A stretch of 64,000 nt of DNA from Sporothrix humicola (Eukaryota; Ascomycota; Sordariomycetes; Ophiostomatales; Ophiostomataceae), in contig WNYE01000053.1 in NCBI GenBank assembly GCA_021396245.1, forward strand, positions 1-64,000, written 5' to 3'. How positions within the stretch are numbered: position 1 is the stretch's first letter; every line of letters begins with the position of its first letter. Under the pieces are notes generated by a model, which saw only the letters and a list, made by a program, of their open reading frames with translations, ran no database searches and had not been told where the DNA came from. This document shows positions 1 to 9,900 of the stretch, piece after piece. The translations under genes and the position numbers were made by a program.

Positions 1-540
1 GTAAAAAGTTTAAAAAATAATAATATAAAAAAGTTTTTAAAAAATTACGTTAAACGTAACGTTAATTTATAAATTAACCGTATATATAATAATAAAAACG
101 AAAATAACGTTTATAACGTAAAAGTTAAAAATACTATAAATATTAATAACATTAACGAAAATAAAAGTTATAAACGGTATACTAATAATTTAATTATTAA
201 CAGTTTTAAAAATATAAATTAAAATAATAAATATTAAAAGTCAATTAAAAAAAAAAATAAAAACACTTAACACGTCGATAATAATACGGTTACGTTTATT
301 AAAAAATTATAATAAACCGTTAAAGGTTACAATAATACAACTCTCCGAGCGAAAGCGTAAGTTATTAACCGGCGTAAAGTTATCCGCCGTTAACGGTTAT
401 ATACGTTTCGTAAACGCCGAAAAAAAGAGTAACGGTATAACCGTACCCCGGGGCCGCGCGGCTACGCGTTACGGCCAAGGGGCGGCGGCAAGCATAACGG
501 CAACCGAAAAGTTAATATTAGAAATAAATAAATAAATAAA
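1..540. repeat. RIP-mutated repeat relic (left edge, continues outside window)
   Basis: Extremely AT-rich over the first ~350 bases, then mixed with CpG-rich stretches. I found no TpG dinucleotide in positions 1-539 and only about eleven CpA, while TpA is very abundant and CpG is kept. This is the dinucleotide pattern left by fungal repeat-induced point mutation, which turns CpA into TpA in duplicated DNA. The signature stops abruptly at an AAAT tandem run near 525-541, where ordinary sequence begins. No open frame survives, so the original element cannot be named. A transposon is the usual target, but that is inference. Confidence 0.8.
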
Positions 541-1451
541 TGTAGATGGAGGTTGAAGGGATTCGAAAGAGAGAGCTCTTTACATTTTATTTTATTTATT
601 ACAATAAATCCCGACACGTAAGTGGTATTCGTTAATTATTTAGAAATTTATTCGGTTTTAGAAGAAGAAAAAAAAGGAGAAAATGTTTTTCACATGAAAA
701 AATAAAAAAGACGCGACGTTTGTTCCCGTTTTTTTCATATCACCAGATGTCGTTGCAATAACCTTTCGGCACCAAGACTTTAGCAGCAATCCCTCGACCA
801 CTTTTTCCATTTCCATGGTTCACTTTACCCGCGAACGAAAACACGAAAAGACCCGGTTCCTGGGATCAGCCATGCCGTCGTAATCCGTCGCACCTGGAAT
901 GCAGCCTAAATTGGGCGACAGTCTGACATTTGCTTCGATTCCTTCTATTGGTCTTCTAGAAGACTGAAAGTGAGCACAGATTAACAAATGAAATGGCGCC
1001 AAAGCAAAGGAAACACCCAACTATCGTTGCACTTTGTTTTCATCATCAATCATCCACACTTGTTTGGATCTTGTTTCCACTCACGTGCAAATCGTGGTTG
1101 CAGCCGCTAATGCACTCCACAAAAGCCAGCTGTAGAACTGGGGTTACAGGGGTGTTTTTGGCGGGTGGGTGGTCTCGGCAGTGGATGACCCACTGTTGTC
1201 TGCACAGCTGCATCGTGAAGTAATCGCATCGCTGCAACTGAACATTGACAGTCGCTTTCCTGGCTTCATTGGGTCGACCCCCCTCCTTCCTTCTCTGTGT
1301 CTCTCTCGCCGAGGAAAGCGCAACGCTGGTTGCCCCTTGAGCACTTCGACCATCTCGACCAGCTAGGAAAGAGCACACCCCCAGGACCTGATCTCCACAT
1401 CAACGGACTTAGCTACACCCCCTCGACCCTCCTCTCGTCCATTGTCCTCCA

Positions 1452-1512
1452 TCTGCCATTCCTGACCGCTCGCCTCTGCCTCTATCTGCCTCCTTCTGCC
1501 ATTCCTGACCGC
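1452..1512. repeat. 18-bp direct repeat
   Basis: TCTGCCATTCCTGACCGC occurs at 1452-1469 and again at 1495-1512, 43 bp apart, in a pyrimidine-rich stretch. It may be a local slippage product; no function is evident. Confidence 0.7.
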
Positions 1513-1744
1513 CCATCTCGCGGGCGGAGAGAGCCCAAAAAGCAGGTGGCTGGGCAACCGTTCGAGGTCGAGAAGCTTCCAGAGAGGTGACGAAAAAAAG
1601 GTAGGAGGCTGGGACACGGCACGTAGCGCAAAATTGGCGAGGAAGAGTGAGGAAGTCGAGGAAGGTAGTGGGGCTCTATTGAGGAAGTGAGCTGGTGAGG
1701 TCGCACAACCTCGCTCGAGGGGGGCGGGGTGCACCTTCTCCAGA

Positions 1745-1777
1745 AGGTACATTGAGGCGATCGAGCTCAATGTACCT
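1745..1777. repeat. perfect 12-bp inverted repeat (hairpin)
   Basis: The arms AGGTACATTGAG (1745-1756) and CTCAATGTACCT (1766-1777) are exact reverse complements around a 9-nt loop. A second small inverted repeat (ACCTTC/GAAGGT, 1733-1748) overlaps the left arm, and GCACCT (1731-1736) pairs with AGGTGC (1786-1791) outside it. Two alternative nested foldings are therefore possible. Confidence 0.8.
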
Positions 1778-2662
1778 GCCCGCAGAGGTGCCCACGAAGC
1801 TCCTCAGTAGCTCCTGAAACCTGCTCCCAGCCACCTGCCTTTTCGTTTCGAGCTCTTGAAGCTCAAAGTGGAGCCCAAAAACGTGTGAGAGCTCTCGAGC
1901 AGGTCGAGGCCTCTGGCCTTGGCGCTCCTTCAGAGTGGGCCACAGCTACGAGCCGTGTCTTCTGCAAGATAATCTGTGAGCTGCACTGCAATAAGTGACG
2001 CAAGTCATCGACTCCACTTCCTGTTCGTGACGAGGCGGTTCAGTTCATGACAAGGTGCCATAACGAGGAGATGGTTCGATTCTCGCCACCAGCATCAAAG
2101 ACCCACCCGATGATGAGGCTGTCAGTGATTCACTTTCCCAAGGAGAAGTGGCAGCCCACTATCGTGAGAGCATTATGGCGAGGCGGTGAGGAATTGCAGA
2201 ATTCGATGCTCCATGCTTGGAGCTCGATGCTGAGCTTGACCTGGCTAGTCACGTGCTCTGGGCAGAAACGGACTGTGAGGCAGAATGCATCTATCGTGTA
2301 GTGATGTCGTGACGTTACATGCGGAGGATGAGTGGTCACTTGTGCAGTCGTCGGTCAATCGTCGGGATCGTCGTCGCCAAAATCACAATTCTTTTTTCGT
2401 CTTTGCTATATACAAACTCAGCACAGAAAGGGACACAAGGGGGCGAGACAAAAGTGAAGTGAAAACAGACTGCTTTGGCAAAAAGTAAAAGTAAATGAGA
2501 GAAGAACAAAAGACGCAATGGCAAAACTAGAAGTGCAAAAGAAGATAATCAGATAGCCAACGTGAAGCCAAAAGAATAGGTGTCGCAGGAATAAACAAAC
2601 GCAAGTGAGACGATACGGGCATGCTGTCGCACGCCTGTTTCTGCTGAAGACCAAACTTCTGT

Positions 2663-5600
2663 CTACTCCTCCTGGTACGAGATCTTGCGCATCTCGCCCA
2701 GCCGCCGCCGCGCCGACGACAGCGCATTCTCGAGCTGCAGAATCTCCACCTGCTGCTCCATTTCGCGCACCTTGAACTCCCGCGAGCCCAGCTTCGAGTA
2801 GTCCACCACCTCGTCCGTCTCCGGCTTGAGCAGCGACTGCACCTGGCGCACCAGCGAGCGACATGCCGCGCCCACCGACTTGCTCGCCACTTCGAGCGCC
2901 TCCTGGGTACGGCTCGCGAGACCGCCGACAGCGCGCACGCGACTCGCCGCCACCAGCTGGGCCGTGCTGGCCGCCACGTCGTTGGAGGCCACAATGAGCT
3001 GCTCGGGGCTGTTCCGGTTCGACAGGACACCATCGGCCGTCTCGATCAGCGTGTTGGTCGAGGCGGCCACGGCCTTGGCGGCCGAAATCAAACCCTCGGT
3101 CCAGCGGTTGTTCTTCTTGTAGAAGGCAGTGCGCGACTGTCCGCCACGGCCAGCCTGCACAATGTCGGCCTGGGCAGCAGCGGCGGCACGCACAAGCTCG
3201 GCGACGGCCGACGTCACAGCGCCAGCCGCCTCCAGAATGGCCTCGTGCACCTCGACCTTGTACGCCGCAAAGGGATCGCGCGGTTTGTTCCGCAGGGCCG
3301 CGAGGCGGGCAGCAGCGGCCTTGACGGCATCGGCAGCCTTAGCCAGCTCCTTCTCGACAATCTCGCCGGGGTCGCCGCCCTTGCCGAGCGTGAAGCCACG
3401 CGGCAGCACATCGACCAGCTTGTTGAGGGCCTGCAGGGTCAGCTGCACATCGTTGTTGCCGTTGATAACGACGTCGGTCTTTTGGATGGCATCGAGGCCG
3501 TCCAGGCGCCAGCTCTGCAGGTTACGGAAGAAGCGGGCCGTGGCCTGGGCGGCGATGCGTGCAGCGTTAATGAGCTTGTCGTCGTCGGTCGTGCGGCGAG
3601 CAATGCCCTTGACGCTGGGCACAAGGTCGGCCACCGAGCTGGCAAGCGTCGAGATGTTCTTGGGCAGGTCGGCGAGAGCTGCAGGGGGTGTGTTGGGGCC
3701 GTCGGCAATGTAGTTGTTGAAGGCTGTGGCGCACTCCATGGCGGCCGACGATGCCTTTTCGACCTGGGACATGAGGTAGGGCGGAAGGGCAGACGGGTTG
3801 CCGGCGTGGAGGGTAGAGTCGAGCTCGTAGAGGGAGTCGTCAACGCGGGCCGCGGCAGCATCGAGGACGGCGTCGATCAGGTCGTCAAGCTTGCCAACAA
3901 GGAGAGTGTCGATTTCGTGGTCGGCGGACTAGGTAAAAAATGCGTTAGTAAATTGTATCAATCAAACAGGCAGGTGCTCCGCATGTACTCACCTGTCCTT
4001 CCTTGAGCACCTCGAGCTCCTCGAGGGCCTGGTCCATGCCGGCCTTGTAGACGGCAAGCTCGTCCTCCTTGTCGCGGAGAGCGCGTTCGAGATCGCCCGA
4101 GCCGTTGCTGAGCTGGCCACGGGCCTCCTCCAGGGCCAGGTTCTTGAGACGCAGTGCCTCCTCGAGATCGGCAAGCTCGCGGTGGTACTTGGAGACCATG
4201 GTCGAGAGTTCGTTGCCCTTGGACCGCTCGAGGTTGTCGGCCTTGTCCTGCGCCATGCGCAGCTCGCGCTGCAGCTTCTCGACGTCGTCCTTGTTGGATC
4301 CCTTGAGCCGGTCGCGGTCGTGGAAGGCGCGGTCACGCTCACGGATCATGTCGGCCAACTCGAGGTTCTTCGTCTTGAGCTCACGCTCCAGCTTCTCGCG
4401 CCGGTCCACGGCCTCTTGTGCCGACGCAGCCTTGAGCTGCACCGTCTTGAACTTTTGCAGGAGATCCAGGTGTTCGTGGCGCAGCTGTGCATACAGCTTA
4501 GCGAGTGCATCGTACTTGGACCGCCAGGTGTTGACCTGTTCCTGGAGGGCACGGATTTGGTCGTCCTTGGCACCCGACTGGCGGTTGGCGTTCTCCTGCT
4601 GGTTGGCCAGTTCGCCCTCGAGGGCCTTGACACGAGCGTCGTATTGTTGCAGCAAAAGCTGGTCCTGCTCGTACTGGGCGCGAGCATTCAGGTTCTCACG
4701 CTCCAGCTCGGCCAGGCGACCCTGCGTCTGCCACTGCGACTGTTGTGCCGCCAGAGCTTCCTGCTCACGGCGCTGCTGCTCAGCCAGGGCCCGCTGCTGC
4801 TCCTCGAAATCTTGCTGAGCACGGAGAGCCGCCTGCTGCTGTGCCAGAGCCTGCTGTTGGGCCCGCTCTTCGAGGACACGCTGCTGATCGGCAAACTCCT
4901 GGTTCTGGCGCTCCAGTTCGCTCTTCCAGAACTCGGACATCTCGTCGGGCTCCTCGGACTTAGGCTCGGCGGGCGGTGGGGAGGGAGCGCGTTCGATTTC
5001 GTGCTTGGGGCGAGCAGGGAGGGCAGGCGCAGTGGCCTCGTCGGCGAGCAGGTTCGGCGGGTCGGGCGGCAGCTTGGGGACGGTAATAAGCGAGGTGAGG
5101 TAGCGGAGGTTGGCGCACTCGTAGTAGAACTTGACAAGACGGTAGTGTTCGGCATCGTAGCGCTCGCGGAGGGGCTGGAGGGCTTCGTCGTCGCCGGTGG
5201 CTAGAAAGGAGAGGAGAGTGAGAAGGTGGTCAGGAGGGTGCGAGGGGGTAGTAAGCAGGATGAAAACATACACTGATGCATCGCACGCAGCATGCTAGTG
5301 ACAAACTTGTACAGGCCGTAGCTCTCCTGGACGAGCGGCACCAGGGCGGAGATACGGCACTCGTTGGCCGAGTGGCGGAAGTGCGCAAAGATGAGCTTCT
5401 GAAACGTGTCGATCCTGTCCTGCAGCGACATCAGGTCCGAGATGACCTCGTAGCCCTCGTTGGGATCGTTGATCAGCTTGAGCGAGAGGTACTCCTCGTA
5501 CTCGAAGGTGCCGTTGAAGTTGGGGTGCTGGTGGTGGAAGGCGAGCTTGGCCAGCAGGTAGCGGACGTATTCGTGGATCAGGGGGCCGTATCCGCGCATG

Positions 5601-6048
5601 CCCTCGCCGCCGCGGCCGAGCGACTCAATCCATGCGCGGTTGGCCATGGCCTCCTTGAGCGCGATCGGATGGCCCTCCTGGAGGACTTTGTGGACGGTGA
5701 TGAGCGCCTTGAACGTCTGGACTTCATCGGCGAGGACGGGTTGGCTGTGGGAGAGAGAGGGGTCAGCGATGAGACGATCAGGTAGACACACCAGGGCGCG
5801 TTGACGTACACCTTCATCCCCGCCCAGAAGGCGAGGGACGATTTGTTGTCCCATGTGTAGACGATGCAGCTTCTCACATGCTTGCGTTTCGGGGCCGTCT
5901 CCTCGGGGTTGGTCGCTTTCTGGATGTTAACGGCGAGCTCCCGGTCGGTCCTGAAGTGAGAGTGCGGTCAGTAATGCTTTCCTACCCAGAAGCACACAAT
6001 CAACATCAATCGCAGAGAAACAAACTTTGCATGGGCCTGGGTCGACAT
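2663..6048 (-). CDS. sla2: Sla2/End4 (HIP1R-type) endocytic actin adaptor
   Basis: Five exons: 6048-6026, 5950-5810, 5744-5272, 5200-3993 and 3928-2663, giving about 1,036 aa, normal for fungal Sla2. Introns are 65-75 nt. The first exon carries only seven codons plus two bases and starts MSTQAHAK; the second donor is GTACGT. Domain order is an N-terminal ANTH phospholipid-binding domain (about residues 8-280, with the family segment VRSCIVYTWDNKSS), a Gln-rich central coiled coil (about 330-600), and a C-terminal I/LWEQ (THATCH) actin-binding domain (about 790-1036, containing NNRWTEGLISAAK). In the family, Sla2 links clathrin-coat membrane to F-actin at the plasma membrane during endocytosis and is needed for polarised growth. 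It is divergent from rev3 across 876 bp. It commonly flanks the MAT locus in Pezizomycotina. Confidence 0.97.
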
Positions 6049-6924
6049 GTTGGGCGAAAATGCCCCTGGGCAATCGCGGATGGTCCGGGGGGAACCGACA
6101 GCTGTAGGCGGCCGGCGTTAGGTTGATGGCGGGGATTGATTGCGGGAAATGGGAAATGCGTTGGTCGGTGAAATGGGTCGAATTGCACGCAAAAGCCGCG
6201 ATGCAATCTTCAATGATGCTGCAAATGCAAACTTGGGACGAATGCAAGCAGGATGCAGCGGAAAAGGATATCGCGACCGCTAGAGGTTGCGGGAGGCTGG
6301 GGTGGTGGGACGGGCAGGTGCGATGGAGCAGATGGAATACTGTTGCCTCGAACCAGCAAAGCTCCGCAAGTTGGCAGTGACACGCAAATTGCGGCGTCAG
6401 CTACCCCCAAGCCTCCTTTCCTCGCTACTCCGACCATCGGAAAAACGTGGCTGCCGTTGGCTGGGCGGGTGATCTCTGAAGAGCTGCCCAATCTGGCAGG
6501 CGCTTGGCAGTATTAGCAGAGGCTCAATACAGGCAGGGTCGCTCCACATTACGTCACGGGAGCGGGAAAACCAGCATTCCGAGACAGGTCGGGGTCTGGG
6601 ACCTGCTGGAGAATGCTCATGCGCCTGCAAGTGGTAGCTAAAAGGGCCTGTGGCAGCAGCTCAAGGCTAGCAACACTGGAACTCCCCACATGCTCTGTAA
6701 GTCGCTGCAAGGCAGCCGCCCTCAGCCTAAAACGGCAATTGGCGATCGCGTTATTGTTGTTGTTCACCACATTTCTGCCGAACGCGTTTAAATCGCAGAC
6801 ACGTCTCGAACAAACACACCCACCGACAGTATTCCTCCACGACAGCATGGACCAGCACAAACGCACGACACATCACGATACGGCCTACCCATAGCGTCGC
6901 GCACACGATGCATCGGCCGCGAAC
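6049..6924. promoter_or_regulatory. shared divergent promoter region sla2/rev3
   Basis: An 876-bp spacer between the two start codons, transcribed outward on both sides. It must hold both promoters and 5' leaders. I see no clear TATA box and no other gene. Confidence 0.5.
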
Positions 6925-9900
6925 ATGTTCCAGGTGCGCATCCACTGCATCGACTACTGTCTAGCTGCTCCGTCGAAAGCCGATTTTGCAGCCTCGCGAG
7001 CACCGATTGCGAGAAACGGTTCCGGTCACAACAAGGACGGCAATGGCAATTGCAACGCCAATAACAACAATGAGGTCGACCAAGCGAACGACAAGGAGGT
7101 GCGCGTGCCCATAGTCCGCGTCTTTGGTGCCACAGCGAGTGGTCAAATAGCCTGTGCCCACATCCACGGCGTTTTTCCATACGTCTTTGTGCCTTACGAC
7201 GGCTTTCGATTCGAAGACTCGGACCGCATCATTGCGACCCTCCGCAATGGCATCGACCGCAACATTGGCCGGCCCATCGTGCTGGCCATCACGTTTGTGC
7301 GTGGCATCCCATTTTATGGTTTCCACGTCGGGTTCCGGCCATATCTCAAGATCTATCTTTATGATCCTTCGCAAATGGGCCGCGTTGCCGACATGCTGCG
7401 CAAAGGCCGTATCGGAGGCATCCCGCAGCTCATGCCCCAAGAGTCGCATATCCCGTTCCTCCTCCAGTTCATGACCGACTACAACCTGTACGGCTGCGAC
7501 TTGCTGGAGGCAACAGAGTCTGAAGTGTCTTTAAGGCCGTCCTCTGTCGACCCAAGTTCTGCCCGAAGCTGCCCACTCGAGGTGGACATTGCTGCTTTTA
7601 GCATACGCAACCGACACTTTGTGCCCGAGCGCTGGCAACACGAAGACCTTCCCGAGACACCCAACAAACCCAATGAGCGACTGGTGTACAGCATGGCAGC
7701 TCTCTGGCGGGAAATGGCTGCAAAGTACAACAAGAAGGGCAAGAAGAGCGCCGAAGAACGCAAGGCTTGGGAGATAATCAGCACACAAGAAGCATTTGCT
7801 CAGCTTGGAGCTTCGTCTTCCGACCCACGACGGACGCCTGCACCATGGATCCATGAGGACGAATATCGTGAACAGATTGCTGACATCATTGCCGCCGAGA
7901 AACGTCGCAATGCTCGTCCGCCACGGCCACGGGAGCCTCTCGAAGACGAATTGCCTACGATCCGACAGTCGGTCGAAGACTTCTACCCCAGGTTGGCACG
8001 ATCGGACACCAAGAAACGGAAGCGGGGATGTACACAGAGTCAAGACAAGGCGGTAAACGGAACCGAGAAGAAGGCGAGGTTAAACAGCCAGCAACCCTCG
8101 CCGTCACCCGACTTTGAACTGCAACTCAACTCGATCCTGGCCAAACACGAGAAGGTGGATGAGAAAGCCGCCGACGAAACCACACTGAGCAACGATTGGC
8201 TGCGCAGCCAACAGTCGTCGCAGACGGAGCCTCGCCGGTCACAGGAGCTGCCAACACGGAGGAAACAAACCAACGGCGATCCTAAGGGTAATCATCGCCC
8301 GCTTTCACAGACGTTTCCAGTCGTCAAGTCGGCTTTTACACGAGACGATGACAAACTATCTCAGTCTCAGACACTCTCACAATCTCAAGCTCCAACCGAG
8401 TATGAAAGCGAAGATGAACAAGACGAAGAGGCAGAGGAGAAGAACGACATTGAGGAGGAGGAAGACGACGAAGTGGACCTTGTCATCCCCTCAACACCTC
8501 CCGGCGAGCTCGAGCTATTGTCAACACCACGCCGCCCAAAGAAGACAAAGAAGTTCGAAGTTGATCTAGTCCCTGGAACACAAGCCATCATACGAGAATG
8601 GCGTGGGATCAAGCCAGGTGGGCCATTTTACCAAGCGACAGAGAATGTGTTTCTGCTTTCTCAGCAGCCGCCAAGTATTGGCGATGTGGTGGCCACTATG
8701 GGCAAGTTTGGCTCTATGGAGCAGCATCAAGACGCCCACTTCAGCGACGTATCCGACTTCCAGAAGAACAAGAACAGCCACGCCGGTTCTGAGAATATCG
8801 TACCCACCCTTCCGGCCTTCTCTCCGTTCCCAGACTCGAAACTAGATCTTGTCCGCCAACGGCAACCCAAACTGCTTGAACCCGGCACAACGACATCATG
8901 GGAATTTGCTCAACTTCCGCCATCTCAAGCATCCGTCATTGCATGGTTGGAAGAAGAGGACCGACAAAAGGAAGCCGCAAAGAAAACAGAGGCACTCGAA
9001 ATTGACTCGACCCAGCGCCAGATGACACAAAGCCAGCTCTCGCAAGAGCAGCGTGCCGCTCTCCGCACGCCCAAGGATGGTCTGCAGCTGGACATGCGAG
9101 CACTCTGTCTGGAAGTGCATGCCGACTCGCGCGGCACATTCTTGCCCAACCCTGAGCGAGATGCCATTCAGTGCGTGTTCTGGCGGTGCGCTGGTGGCGG
9201 CGAAATCAAGATCGACAACGACGACAACGATGGTATGGTTGACGGTCTCCATATCGGCAACAAAAACGGCGGTGTCATCTCGGTCGGCCGATCTCTGCGC
9301 GACAATTTTGCTGTGGACATTGCCGAAGACGAAAGGGACTTGATTCGGCTTGTCGTCCGTCTTGTGCATATTCTGGATCCCGACCTTTTGGCCGGGTATG
9401 AAGTCACCGGCTCGTCCTGGGGCTATCTCAAAGAACGCGCCGCCACTCTCGACATCGACCTCTGGAAAGAGCTGTCTCGCGTGCCACAGCTGCGTGTTGT
9501 CCCATACCACGAACGGGATCAGGGCGTTACCGGTCGATACATACTATCTATCAACCAAGCCATTCGCGCTACCGTCGACCTTCGTCAATACACTTTGGAG
9601 AACTCTGCTTGGCACGTCCTCGGGCGGCGCGTCCCGTTTTATCGCTCTGAAGTGCTAGCCTCGTGGTACGCAAGCGGTCGCCCTCTCGACTTCAGCCGGC
9701 TCATGCGCCATTACCGGCGTCGTACAGCTATTGGACTCGCTCTCATCGAAACCACGGAGCTTGTCTCCCGTACCAGCGAACAGGCTCGTGTCCTCGGCGT
9801 CGACTTTGCGTCTGTCCTCGAGCGCGGGTCCCAGTTCAAGGTCGAGTCGGTCATGCTGCGTGTGGCCAAGCCGGAAAACTTTGTCATGCCGTCGCCCAAC

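Larger units (their letters stand above)
541..2662. other. gene-free stretch downstream of sla2
   Basis: No convincing gene. The stretch holds a perfect 12-bp inverted repeat (1745-1777), an 18-bp direct repeat (1452-1469 and 1495-1512), and a weakly coding-like plus-strand stretch around 1870-2310 whose frame is broken by stops. It lies 3' of sla2, so roughly the last 100-200 bases before 2663 should be its 3' UTR. No alpha-box, HMG-box or other mating-type motif was seen in any frame. Confidence 0.6.

Noticed and set aside
3245..5785. Long plus-strand frames over sla2 (3245-4006, 4182-5204, 5276-5785)
   Set aside because: Antisense shadows of conserved sla2 exons; Leu/Val or Arg/Ser-rich with no motifs.
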